Assembly: GCF_042688385.1 (NCBI RefSeq)
Contig: NZ_JBHUPY010000001.1
Coordinates: forward strand, 806,001-870,000
Direction of reading: 5' to 3'
From: Herpetosiphon sp042688385
GTDB lineage: Bacteria > Chloroflexota > Chloroflexia > Chloroflexales > Herpetosiphonaceae
Length of the DNA stretch: 64,000 nt
Below, piece after piece: positions 40,982-49,684 of the stretch. The notes under the pieces were generated by a model. It did no database searches and was not told where the DNA came from. It saw only the letters and a program-made list of their open reading frames with translations. The translations under genes and the position numbers were made by a program. How positions within the stretch are numbered: the stretch's first letter is position 1; every line of letters begins with the position of its first letter.

Positions 40982-41623
40982 TTAATACCCGCGACTTGCA
41001 TTGACCATGGCGCTGCGTCCGCTCAAAATTTCGAGAAATTGTGCGTGATCCATGGGGTGTGAGAACATTGGATAATCTTTGCTAATTGCGCCTTCTTGCT
41101 CTTCGGTGCTGGTGGCGGCAACACAATCGGTCAGCGTAATGACGTTGTAGCCGCGTTCGTAGCCCGAGCGCATCGTCGATTCGACGCAACAGTTGGTCAA
41201 AAAGCCCGCCAAAACCAAATTGCTCAAACCACGGCTGCGCAGAATAAAATCAAGATTGGTGCTGGCGAAGGTATCAAGGCCACGCTTGCCTTCGACCACA
41301 ATATCGGCGCTTTCCGGCGTGAGCACATCAACCAATTCCGCGCCCCAACTGCCTTTACGAAAGGCATTGTTATCAACCACGCCCTTGAGAATGCCATACG
41401 GTTGGTTGGTAATTTCGCGATAGCCTTCGGCGAATGAAATTGGCGCGTGGATAATCGTCACGCCTGCTTCACGCGCTTGCTTGACCGTTTCGAGTGTGTT
41501 GGCCAGCATGTTGGTGGCTTGCATGCTTTCGGCAACTGCGCCGTGAAGTGCTCCGCCTTCCGAGGTGAAATCGTTTTGAAATTCGATAAGAACCAATGCG
41601 GTTGTTGCTGGATCGATCTGCAT
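40982..41623 (-). CDS. Isochorismatase-like cysteine hydrolase
   Basis: 213 residues. Triad visible: Asp in LIEFQNDFT, Lys in VVEGKRGLDTF and Cys in LAGFLTNCCVEST, preceded by the cis-peptide region typical of the family. The start is ATG 41623 with GGGAG; the frame opens further upstream at 41692 without support. Members hydrolyse amides such as nicotinamide, carbamoyl sarcosine or ureidoacrylate; the substrate here is unknown. Its position 3 bases before the oxidase suggests a shared catabolic pathway. Confidence 0.85.
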   Translation of the reverse strand: MQIDPATTALVLIEFQNDFTSEGGALHGAVAESMQATNMLANTLETVKQAREAGVTIIHAPISFAEGYREITNQPYGILKGVVDNNAFRKGSWGAELVDVLTPESADIVVEGKRGLDTFASTNLDFILRSRGLSNLVLAGFLTNCCVESTMRSGYERGYNVITLTDCVAATSTEEQEGAISKDYPMFSHPMDHAQFLEILSGRSAMVNASRGY

Positions 41624-42416
41624 ACTATCTCCCTTGTGGCTGAATATGGAGAACGCTGATCGGGCGGCATTGATGTGAGCTACGTTGCCCAAGCCCTATT
41701 ATCACAAACAAATCAGCCCAAATCAAGTATGAAGGATGAAATGCAAAAGTCAGAAGTCAGAAGTCAGAAGTCAGAAGGGTAGAGAGCATAGAGCAAAGAA
41801 CAGAGAACATAAAGGCAAAGGGCAGAAGGCAAAATGGGGATCGGATTTTTAACGCAGCGGCGCAGAGGGATGAGGCTATAGGCTGGTGGCTAGGTGTACT
41901 AATACATTAGATTGGCAACCATGTTCCCTCACCCCCCAGCCCCCTCTCCCACGAAAACGCGGGCGAGAGGGAGCACTGGTTTTTACTGACGTATTGAGCA
42001 AGAACCACGGGTTAAAAGCCCCTCGCTCGCGCCGTGGGAGAGGGGGCTGGGGGGAGGGGATCAGGCAGTGGTTAACCTGATGTATCAGTACAGCTAGGCG
42101 GTAGCGAAAAAAAAGAATCAAAAAATCTGGGCAATCTGTGGCCAACGGCAAGGATGAAGGATGAAGGGATATGCGCTCCACATTGAGCTTGACGTGCTTC
42201 GTGATCTTCGCGCTCTTCGCGGTTTCAACCCTTCGTGCTCTTCGCGAATCAAAACCGATCCCCAGCTCCCAACAACCGACCCCCATCTATGCTCTCTGTT
42301 CTATGCTCTATGTTCTTATCTTGGTTGATCAGCGACCATAATTACGGTAGAATGAGGCAATGTGCCTTTTGGGGCTTTATTGCGTTAAACTTTCATCCTG
42401 TCGGAGGTATGGTAGC
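41624..42416. other. Composite repeat island
   Basis: About 790 bases without a gene. It contains heptamers (41745-41837: AGAAGTC units, then AGAGCAA/AGAACAT and AAGGGCA units), GC-rich element C (41925-42062), CGCTCTTCGCGG-type units (42188-42245) and TCTATGC heptamers (42287-42320). The minus-strand open frame over this region comes from the repeats. Confidence 0.75.
41925..42062. repeat. GC-rich inverted-repeat element, copy C
   Basis: Starts CCCTCACCCCCCAGCCCCCT and ends GAGGGGATC. It shares the AGCAAGAACCACGG centre with copy B. Confidence 0.83.
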
Positions 42417-42749
42417 GTGCCAACCTATGTGTATGCGTGCCAAGCATGTGGCGCACAATTCGAGCAATTTCAACGCTTCTCTGACGAGCCGCTGACAATC
42501 TGTCCGCGCTGTCAAGGCACGATCAAACGTGTATTTCAGCCGGTTGGGGTGGTATTCAAGGGTAGTGGATGGTATATTAATGATAGTCGTTCAGGCAATA
42601 ACAGCACCAGTAGTAGCAAATCAAGCACTCCTGCATCAACAAGTAGCGATGCCAGTAGTGCTGCTGCGCCTGCCGCTACAACCAGCGAAAGCAAGCCTGA
42701 AGCTCCAAAAGCCGAAGCGAGCAAATCAGACTCAACGGCTGTGGCCTAA
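42417..42749 (+). CDS. FmdB-type zinc-ribbon protein
   Basis: 110 residues. The N-terminal zinc ribbon PTYVYACQACG...CPRCQG and the following GVVFKGSGWYINDSR are the FmdB/putative regulatory family signature. A low-complexity Ser/Ala/Lys tail makes up the last 45 residues. The start is GTG 42417 with GGAGG at 42403-42407, because the family begins directly with (M)PxYxYxC; the frame is open to 42360. Function is not established for the family. Confidence 0.85.
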   Translation: MPTYVYACQACGAQFEQFQRFSDEPLTICPRCQGTIKRVFQPVGVVFKGSGWYINDSRSGNNSTSSSKSSTPASTSSDASSAAAPAATTSESKPEAPKAEASKSDSTAVA

Positions 42750-42764
42750 AGCGACATTCAAGAA

Positions 42765-42809
42765 CCCAAGGTACTTGGCTTAAGGCTAATGGCCTTGGGC
42801 TTTCTTTTT
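42765..42809 (+). terminator. Terminator after fmdB-like gene
   Basis: CCCAAGG and CCTTGGG arms around 21 bases, which include a smaller AAGGC-TAATG-GCCTT alternative, followed by CTTTCTTTTT. Confidence 0.7.
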
Positions 42810-42832
42810 GTCTGCGAAAGGAATGGATCAAT

Positions 42833-43594
42833 ATGAGGCATTGGTGGCGTTCGGTTCGCGAAGATATTCAAACAATTTTGCATAACGACCCAGCAGCGCG
42901 CTCGATATTTGAGGTGCTGCTCTACCCTGGCTTTCAGGCTGTCCAAATCCATCGCCTAACCCACTGGCTTTGGAACCAGAAGTTGCCCTTCATTCCGCGT
43001 TTGCTTTCGCAACTCACGCGTTTTTTTACCGGCATTGAGATTCACCCAGGCGCGACGATTGGCCAGCGCTTGTTTATCGACCATGGCATGGGCATTGTGG
43101 TTGGCGAAACGGCAATTATCGGCGATGATGTTGTGATGTATCAAGGCGTGACGCTCGGCGGAACTGGCAAGGAAATTGGCAAACGACACCCAACCATTGG
43201 CAACAATGTGGTGATTGGAGTTGGGGCCAAAGTGCTGGGGGCAATTACGATTGGCGAAGGCGCGCGCATCGGCGGTGGCGCGGTTGTGGTCAAGCCAGTG
43301 CCTGCCTATTCAACCGCAATTGGCGTGCCTGCGCGGGTGGTGGCAACCCGCGACCCTCAAACCGGCCAAACCAATCGGGTTGAAATGTTGCCCGACCCTG
43401 AGGGCGCAATGTTGCGCTCGCTCCACGAATCAGTCCAAACACTCAATCAACGGGTGATCGAGCTAGAAAGCGCCATGGGCAGCCAAGCCTACCATATTGC
43501 CGCGCTCAGCGCCCAACGCACCCCTGGCGACGATCCCTTCGATTGCCTTGAAGATTTGCAAAGTTACGAGATGCAATACGCTGACGGTATTTAG
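42833..43594 (+). CDS. cysE: Serine O-acetyltransferase
   Basis: Acetylates serine with acetyl-CoA, the first step of cysteine synthesis. 253 residues. The N-terminal helices are short (RSVREDIQTILHNDPAARS), followed by the left-handed beta helix of hexapeptide repeats with GIEIHPGATIG, FIDHGMGIVVGETA and GVTLGGTGKEIGKRHP. A C-terminal extension of about 70 residues with a coiled coil is longer than in short EpsC/SrpH-type enzymes. It lies 31 bases before cysS, so cysteine synthesis and its tRNA charging are probably co-expressed. Confidence 0.95.
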   Translation: MRHWWRSVREDIQTILHNDPAARSIFEVLLYPGFQAVQIHRLTHWLWNQKLPFIPRLLSQLTRFFTGIEIHPGATIGQRLFIDHGMGIVVGETAIIGDDVVMYQGVTLGGTGKEIGKRHPTIGNNVVIGVGAKVLGAITIGEGARIGGGAVVVKPVPAYSTAIGVPARVVATRDPQTGQTNRVEMLPDPEGAMLRSLHESVQTLNQRVIELESAMGSQAYHIAALSAQRTPGDDPFDCLEDLQSYEMQYADGI

Positions 43595-43625
43595 CTCTTT
43601 ATTATTGTGTTGAGGAGCCAGAATT

Positions 43626-45026
43626 ATGGCATTAGCAATTTACAACACCCTTAGCCGCCAGACCGAGCCGTTTACACCGTTGGTTGCTGACCATGTGTCG
43701 ATGTATGTCTGTGGGCCGACGGTGTATTCTGATGCCCATATTGGTCATGCCATGTCAGCTGTTGTGTTCGATGTGGTGCGGCGCTATTTGGAGTGGTCGG
43801 GCTATACGGTGCGCCATGTGATGAATTTTACCGATGTTGACGATAAAATTATTCGTCGCGCTAACGAGCAGGGCCGCGACCCGATGGAATTGGCCGAAAG
43901 CTATACCTTGGCCTTTCTTGATCAATTGGGCCAGTTGAATGTGCTGCCAGCCACCGCCTACCCTCGGGTTTCAACCACAATTCCGCAAATTATTCAGTTT
44001 ATCGAAGGCCTGATTGCCAAAGATGCAGCCTATCATGCCAGCAATGGCGATGTTTATTTTCGGGTGCGTGGCGATGAAGATTATGGCAAGCTTTCGCGGC
44101 GCGCCGTCGATGATATGCGTTCTGGTGCACGCATCGCTCCCGACGAAGCCAAAGACGATCCTTTAGATTTTGCCTTGTGGAAAGCGGCTAAGCCTGGCGA
44201 GCCAGCTTGGGAAAGCCCGTGGGGCCAAGGCCGACCTGGTTGGCATATCGAATGCTCGGCCATGAGTTTGCACGAATTAGCTGAACAAATTGATATTCAC
44301 GGCGGCGGCAACGATCTAATCTTCCCCCACCACGAAAATGAAATTGCCCAAACCGAATCCTTGACCGGCAAAAATTTTGCCCAAGTTTGGATGCATAACG
44401 GCATGCTGCAATTGGCTGGCGAAAAAATGAGCAAATCGCTGGGTAATTTGATCACAATTGATCAATTTTTAAGCGAACATTCCGCCGATATTATGCGCTT
44501 GATGGTGCTTTCTGGCTCGTATCGCGCACCATTGGTTTATAATGATGAGGTTTTGGCCGATACCGAACGTAAGCTCGAACGCATCATGTCGGCTTTCAAG
44601 CCAGCGCATGGCACGACGACCAGCGGCGCGGTGGTTGATACGCTCAATACTATCGTTGCCAAAGCGCCAGCTGATTTCCGCAGCGCGATGGATAGCGATT
44701 TTAACAGCGCGGCGGCCTTGGCTGTGTTGTTTGATTTGGTGCGTTCGATCAACGCAGCTCGTGATGCTGGCGTTGGTGGCGAGCCATTCGATGCTGCGCA
44801 AGCTCGTTTGCGCGAATTGGCAGCAGTGCTCGGCCTGCGCTTGGAAGCAACCAGCGCCAGCAAAACCGATGCCGCGCCATTTATCGAATTGTTGATTGAG
44901 CTACGCGCCGAATTGCGCAAAGCCAAGCAATGGGCGCTCTCCGATTTGGTGCGCAACCGCCTAAGCGAGCTTGATGTGCAGCTCGAAGACGGCCCAAGCG
45001 GCACAACATGGACGACGAAAGGCTAA
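43626..45026 (+). CDS. cysS: Cysteinyl-tRNA synthetase
   Basis: Charges tRNA-Cys. 466 residues, normal length. Class I features: MYVCGPTVYSDAHIGHAMS contains the zinc Cys and the HIGH box, and EKMSKSLGN is the KMSKS loop. The other zinc ligands are in WHIECSAMS and the GGGNDLIFPHHENE region. The start has GAGG. The stop codon merges into a heptanucleotide repeat. Confidence 0.97.
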   Translation: MALAIYNTLSRQTEPFTPLVADHVSMYVCGPTVYSDAHIGHAMSAVVFDVVRRYLEWSGYTVRHVMNFTDVDDKIIRRANEQGRDPMELAESYTLAFLDQLGQLNVLPATAYPRVSTTIPQIIQFIEGLIAKDAAYHASNGDVYFRVRGDEDYGKLSRRAVDDMRSGARIAPDEAKDDPLDFALWKAAKPGEPAWESPWGQGRPGWHIECSAMSLHELAEQIDIHGGGNDLIFPHHENEIAQTESLTGKNFAQVWMHNGMLQLAGEKMSKSLGNLITIDQFLSEHSADIMRLMVLSGSYRAPLVYNDEVLADTERKLERIMSAFKPAHGTTTSGAVVDTLNTIVAKAPADFRSAMDSDFNSAAALAVLFDLVRSINAARDAGVGGEPFDAAQARLRELAAVLGLRLEATSASKTDAAPFIELLIELRAELRKAKQWALSDLVRNRLSELDVQLEDGPSGTTWTTKG

Positions 45027-45165
45027 AGTCAAAAGGCAAAAGTCAGAAATCAAAACAGAGAATGTTCTCTGCAACTTCGACTTTTGCCTTTGAGCTTTAA
45101 GTTTTGCGGATAGACGTATTTGCCTTGTGATTTTGATAGTGTTTTGACTTTTGACCTTTGCCTTG
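45026..45165. repeat. Heptanucleotide repeats after cysS
   Basis: Units AAAAGTC, AAAAGGC, AGAAATC on one side (45026-45060) and the inverse units CGACTTTTGCCTTTG, TTTTGACTTTTGACC on the other (45078-45165). The two halves form an inverted arrangement that could act as a terminator. Confidence 0.7.
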
Positions 45166-45178
45166 AATAGGGGTTTTT

Positions 45179-46144
45179 ATGCAGTGGCTCGAACTGAGCG
45201 TGACCGTCGATACTGAAGCGGTCGAAAGCGTGTCGGAATTATTTGCCCAATATGGCTATAACGGTGGCGTGGCAGTCGAAGAGGCCATCATTCCATCGCT
45301 CGACTCGCCAGAATATCAAATTGATACCAACAAACCTGTGATTGTTCGCACCTACTTGCTGGCTAACGAGCAAGCAGCCGATGCTCAAACCCACATCGAA
45401 CGTGGTTTGTGGGTGCTTGGCATGATGCGTCCGGTTGGCGATTTGCAGGTTAAAGCTATCGCCGAAGAAGATTGGGCCAACGCTTGGAAAGAGCACTACC
45501 GAACTCGTCGCATCGGCCAGCGCTTTGTGATTGTGCCTTCGTGGCTGGAACACGAAGCTGCTGAAAACGATGTCGTACTGAATCTCGACCCAGGCATGGC
45601 TTTTGGCACTGGCTTGCATCCCACCACCCAACTCTGCCTTGAGTTAATGGAATTGATCGAATTTAACAACACCACGGTGCTTGATCTCGGCTGTGGCTCG
45701 GGGATTTTGGCGGTTGGCGCGGCCAAACTTGGCTCGCAACGGGTTTTGGCCTTGGATACCGACCCAATTGCGGTTGAAGCGACCGCCGAAAATGCTTGCA
45801 TCAATCATGCCCAAGGCTTGGTAACCGCCTTGGAAGGCAGTTTGGGCGACGCACCATTGGAACACTGGTTGGGCTGGGAAGGCGCGCAACTTGGCACGCC
45901 ACAAAGCTATCGCCATCACAACGAGTTTGATGTGATTTTGGCTAATATTTTGGCCAAAGTGCATGTTGTGTTGGGCAATGATTACCTTGCGGCGCTCAAA
46001 CCAGGCGGCGTGCTAATTACCTCAGGCATTATCAACGAGCGCGAAGCAGATGTGGTGGCAGCATTTGAGGCGGTTGGCTTAGAGCAAGTTGAACGCCGCA
46101 CCCAAGGCGATTGGGTTGCTTTTACCCATCGCAAGCCAGCCTAA
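45179..46144 (+). CDS. prmA: Ribosomal protein L11 methyltransferase
   Basis: SAM-dependent trimethylation of ribosomal protein L11. 321 residues. N-terminal WLELSVTVDTEAVESVSELF domain, then EEDWANAWKEHYRTRRIG and the SAM site VLDLGCGSGILAVGAAKLG, with DVILANILAKV as the post-I motif. The insert near residues 224-245 (EHWLGWEGAQLG) is somewhat longer than usual. Its stop codon shares a base with the rsmE start (TAATG). Confidence 0.94.
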   Translation: MQWLELSVTVDTEAVESVSELFAQYGYNGGVAVEEAIIPSLDSPEYQIDTNKPVIVRTYLLANEQAADAQTHIERGLWVLGMMRPVGDLQVKAIAEEDWANAWKEHYRTRRIGQRFVIVPSWLEHEAAENDVVLNLDPGMAFGTGLHPTTQLCLELMELIEFNNTTVLDLGCGSGILAVGAAKLGSQRVLALDTDPIAVEATAENACINHAQGLVTALEGSLGDAPLEHWLGWEGAQLGTPQSYRHHNEFDVILANILAKVHVVLGNDYLAALKPGGVLITSGIINEREADVVAAFEAVGLEQVERRTQGDWVAFTHRKPA

Positions 46145-46887
46145 TGAAAAATACCTATCGCTTTTTTGTGCCAGCCGAGGCCATTCAAGGCGAAGCGTTG
46201 CATGTGAGCGAGCGCGAGTTGCTGCACCAATGGAACAATGTGCTGCGTTTGCGCGTTGGTCAGCATATTGCGCTGCTCGATGGCCTTGGCATGGGCTATA
46301 TTGCCGAGTTAGTCAGCTTGAATAAGCGCGAAGCTCAAGGCCGCATTTTGCAACGCTATGCAGCTAATGGCGAGCCAAGTATCAACGTCACGCTCTATCT
46401 TGCCCTAACCCGTGGTGAACGCTTCGAAACAGCCTTGCAAAAATGCACCGAATTGGGGGCAACTGCGTTCGTGCCCTTGCTCTGCGAGCGCTCGCAAGCA
46501 GATGTTACGCCAACCAAACGCGAACGCTGGCAACGGATTATTCGCGAGGCCGCCGAGCAAGCTGGGCGTGGGCGCTTGCCGATTTTGCACGAAGCCCAAA
46601 CTGTGGCCCAAGCCTTGCCTCAAGCTCGTGGGCATTTGTTGTTGGCCGAAACTGGCCAAACTATGGCCTTCAAGACTGCTTTAGCTTTGGAGCCACGCGC
46701 CGAGCTAGCGCTTTGGAGCGGCCCCGAGGGCGGTTGGACTGAAGCGGAGCTTGAAGCCGCCAACCAAGCGGGCTTGATCAGTGTTAGTTTGGGCACACGA
46801 ATTTTACGCGCCGAAACTGCACCAATTGCCGCTTTGGCAGCGATCATGTTTCAATTCGATCAGTGGTTTAGCCCAAATTCGTGCTAG
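46144..46887 (+). CDS. rsmE: 16S rRNA m3U1498 methyltransferase
   Basis: SPOUT-class enzyme, 247 residues. The N-terminal PUA-like region (YRFFVPAEAIQGEAL, HQWNNVLRLRVGQ) is followed by the knotted domain with KCTELGATAFVPL, RWQRIIREAAEQAGRG, WSGPEGGWTEAE and SLGTRILRAETA. The start is ATG 46144 inside the prmA stop; the frame is open to 46111. The prmA-rsmE pair is a common arrangement. Confidence 0.94.
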   Translation: MKNTYRFFVPAEAIQGEALHVSERELLHQWNNVLRLRVGQHIALLDGLGMGYIAELVSLNKREAQGRILQRYAANGEPSINVTLYLALTRGERFETALQKCTELGATAFVPLLCERSQADVTPTKRERWQRIIREAAEQAGRGRLPILHEAQTVAQALPQARGHLLLAETGQTMAFKTALALEPRAELALWSGPEGGWTEAELEAANQAGLISVSLGTRILRAETAPIAALAAIMFQFDQWFSPNSC

Positions 46888-47033
46888 CATGAACCATAGC
46901 CTGAGAGGTAATGCCGCGTAAACTTACCCATTTCGATTGCTAATGCCAACCTAACCTACAAGCAGTTGCTTAAGTTGTACACTGCATACAGGCTGGATTA
47001 GCCTAGGTTAAATTGCTTGAAACGAGGTTTTCT

Positions 47034-48452
47034 ATGAGCGAGTTCCAGCCCAGATCGGGCGGTTCCGCAACCCAAACATCAAAGCTTTGGGTTGTATTGA
47101 GTGGAATTGTTGGTGTCTTGCTGATTGTTGGCATCGCCCTTGGCGCTGGTTTTTATTGGGGTAGCTCATCGAAAGAACAGGCGCTGATTACTGCCAATCA
47201 AGCTGCAACAAGCGATGCTTCGAAGGCGTTGCAAGCAACGCAAATGGCTGCGCCCCCAGCTAATGCCGATGAGAACTTTCAGACCTTTTGGGAAGTTTGG
47301 AATCTGGTCAATAAAGAGTTCTATCATACCGAGCCAATCGACGAGAAAAAAATGATGTATGGCGCAATTCGCGGCATGCTCCAATCGCTCGGCGATGATT
47401 TTACTGGTTTTCAAGAGCCAGAAGCCGCTGAACGCTCACGCGAAGATATGCGCGGCAATTTCGAGGGCATTGGAGCCTACGTCGAATATAAAGACGGCCA
47501 GATTATGATTGTTTCGCCAATCGAAGGCTCGCCTGCCGAAAAAGCGAATGTGCGTGCTGGCGATATTGTGGTGGCAGTCGATGGCAAACAAATTAGCGAA
47601 GTTATCGCCAACCTTGAACGCGATCAAGCTTTGGCTGAGGCAATTAAGCTGATTCGTGGCCCCAAAGGCTCGCAAGTTGTGATCACGGTTTATCGTACAA
47701 GCACCGAAAAACAAATTGATATTCCGATTGTGCGCGATACGATTCCGTTGATTAGCGTGCGCTCAACGATGATTGGCGATATTGGCTATATTCAATTGAG
47801 CGAGTTTAAGCAAACATCCTACGAGGAAATGGATCAAGCAATTGCCAAACTCAAGCCTAATAATCCCAAAGCGATTATTTTTGATTTGCGCAATAACCCA
47901 GGCGGCTATGTCAATCAAGCTCAAAACATTCTTGGTCGTTTTACCAAAGATGGTGTGACGCACTATCAAGAAAATAGTGATGGAACCCAAAAAGAATATC
48001 GCACCTTGCAACAGGGCGATGCTCAGGAATTATTTGATCTGCCAGTGGTTGTATTGGTCAATGGCGGCTCGGCGAGCGCTTCGGAAATCGTTTCTGGTGC
48101 AATGCAAGATACCAAACGCGCAACTTTGATTGGCGAAAAAACCTTTGGTAAAGGTTCAGTCCAAAGCGTGCATACGCTCAGTGATAAATCGGAAGCGCGG
48201 ATTACAATCGCCCATTGGTTAACACCCAACAAGCGGGCAATCCACACGCTGGGAATTACACCCGATTATGTGGTGCCATTCTCCGATGATGCAAGCCAAT
48301 ATCCGGTTGAATGTATTTTGAATCGCACGCCAGCAGATGGCGCAACTGCCTGTGCTGATTCGCAATTATTCTGGGCGCTGAAGTTCTTGGATGAACAACA
48401 AACCCCACCACCACCACCAACCCCAACCATTACGCCAACGCCTGGTAAATAG
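47034..48452 (+). CDS. ctpA: C-terminal processing protease, S41 family
   Basis: 472 residues. N-terminal membrane anchor (VVLSGIVGVLLIVGIALGAG), a helical region, a PDZ domain (IEGSPAEKANVRAGDIVVAV), then the protease domain with Ser in GGSASASEIVSGAMQD and Lys in GEKTFGKGSVQ. It cuts proteins from their C-termini outside the cytoplasm. The start is ATG 47034 with GAGG. The tail is Pro/Thr-rich (PPPPPTPTITPTPGK). Followed by a strong terminator. Confidence 0.94.
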   Translation: MSEFQPRSGGSATQTSKLWVVLSGIVGVLLIVGIALGAGFYWGSSSKEQALITANQAATSDASKALQATQMAAPPANADENFQTFWEVWNLVNKEFYHTEPIDEKKMMYGAIRGMLQSLGDDFTGFQEPEAAERSREDMRGNFEGIGAYVEYKDGQIMIVSPIEGSPAEKANVRAGDIVVAVDGKQISEVIANLERDQALAEAIKLIRGPKGSQVVITVYRTSTEKQIDIPIVRDTIPLISVRSTMIGDIGYIQLSEFKQTSYEEMDQAIAKLKPNNPKAIIFDLRNNPGGYVNQAQNILGRFTKDGVTHYQENSDGTQKEYRTLQQGDAQELFDLPVVVLVNGGSASASEIVSGAMQDTKRATLIGEKTFGKGSVQSVHTLSDKSEARITIAHWLTPNKRAIHTLGITPDYVVPFSDDASQYPVECILNRTPADGATACADSQLFWALKFLDEQQTPPPPPTPTITPTPGK

Positions 48453-48460
48453 GCTACAAA

Positions 48461-48497
48461 AACGCCCGCTCAAAGTTTGAGCGGGCGTTGGTTTTTT
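48461..48497 (+). terminator. Terminator after ctpA
   Basis: Arms AACGCCCGCTCAAA and TTTGAGCGGGCGTT around one base, then GGTTTTTT. It also lies at the 3' end of the convergent amine oxidase gene. Confidence 0.9.
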
Positions 48498-49674
48498 AGC
48501 GTTGTTGGCTGGCGTATAAGTCGCGGGGAACCATCTGGAAGCTGCTCCAGTGGGCCGACATTAATGGGTCATCCTCGTCACGGGGCAGGTGATGGAAGGT
48601 CATTCCATACCAAACGATTGGGTCGACCAAGGTTTGGTTATTGACAAAACCGCTAACATCATCAGCGCAGGTATTGCCATCGTTGCGCGAAGCCCAGCGT
48701 TCGCAGGGGTTGTTTTCGGTTACATAGACATCGTTCTTGGTCCATGGCTCAAACGAAGGGCCACGGAACACATGATCGGAGTTGCCAACGATGTCATATG
48801 AGATTTCGTGACCATCGCTATTCAAGACCGTGCTGTTTTTGACGCGCCATGAGCGAAAATTTTCAGGGTTGACTTGCGCAGCGGTTTCCGTCGTATAGGT
48901 TCGCACTTGTAAGCCGCGTTGGGCTGTGCCACTCGAATCGAATTCGATCTGCTCAACGACATTATTGCTATTGCCGCCAAGCGCAAAGTCGATCCGCCAG
49001 TAGTAATTGTGAACGTGCGATGTGCCATATTGGCAGCTATTCGCATCGATCTTCCAGCCATATTTGGCCACATTGGTACATTTTTGCAATTTACCAGTTG
49101 CGCCGATGCCTGGCTCAATCGTGGCATCATCGTGGAAAATCCATTGGCTAACATAGTTATAGGCACCAATGTGCGAAACTGAGCGCACTACCAAGGCTGA
49201 GCCTTGCTTGACTTGGGCATAATATTTGTAGGCATAGCCAGTTGGCACGACCGTGGCACATAGCACATTGCGCCCATTATTCTGCAGCAAGGTTCCATCG
49301 GGGCAATCTGCTGCCGTCATGTTATTGAGGTGGCCGCCACCCAAGCCATAATCGGAGAGGTCGTGGAAGCGGGCGGTATTATCGTCGTATGGGACGTGAA
49401 TTTGGGCCAAATTAATTTGGTTGATGATCGAAATTGCGCTGCCACCTGGTGGGGTGTAGCGGATGCCGCGCAGCACAATGCCTTCGCTGCTGCGTTCTTC
49501 CCAACATAAGGCCCAGCTGGCCCCATTTTCCAAGGTTTTATTAATCGTAAAACCACCACCAGAACAACGGTCGCGGGTTTGGGCATTGGCTGCTTGCTGC
49601 GAGTTTGTGCTAAGCAGACTGGCCCCAATCAATAGCATGCCAAGCAGCATGCCCCAACGTGCTGAAAGCTTCAT
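48496..49674 (-). CDS. Catalytic domain of a split, secreted copper amine oxidase
   Basis: 392 residues with a signal peptide (MLLGMLLIGASLLSTNSQQAANA). The rest aligns by eye with the C-terminal domain of copper amine oxidases: base Asp105 (HDLSDYGLG), VRSVSHIGAYNYVSQWIF with Tyr174 as the topaquinone precursor, copper ligands His220 and His222 (SHVHNYYWRIDF) and His362 (DPIVWYGMTFHHLPRDEDDP). The residue after the cofactor Tyr is Val, where Asp or Glu is usual. Normal enzymes have about 650 residues; the missing N2/N3 part is encoded by the gene just upstream. The start has AGGAG. The substrate would be a primary amine, oxidised outside the cell. Confidence 0.85.
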   Translation of the reverse strand: MKLSARWGMLLGMLLIGASLLSTNSQQAANAQTRDRCSGGGFTINKTLENGASWALCWEERSSEGIVLRGIRYTPPGGSAISIINQINLAQIHVPYDDNTARFHDLSDYGLGGGHLNNMTAADCPDGTLLQNNGRNVLCATVVPTGYAYKYYAQVKQGSALVVRSVSHIGAYNYVSQWIFHDDATIEPGIGATGKLQKCTNVAKYGWKIDANSCQYGTSHVHNYYWRIDFALGGNSNNVVEQIEFDSSGTAQRGLQVRTYTTETAAQVNPENFRSWRVKNSTVLNSDGHEISYDIVGNSDHVFRGPSFEPWTKNDVYVTENNPCERWASRNDGNTCADDVSGFVNNQTLVDPIVWYGMTFHHLPRDEDDPLMSAHWSSFQMVPRDLYASQQR

Positions 49675-49684
49675 CGCCAGGCTC

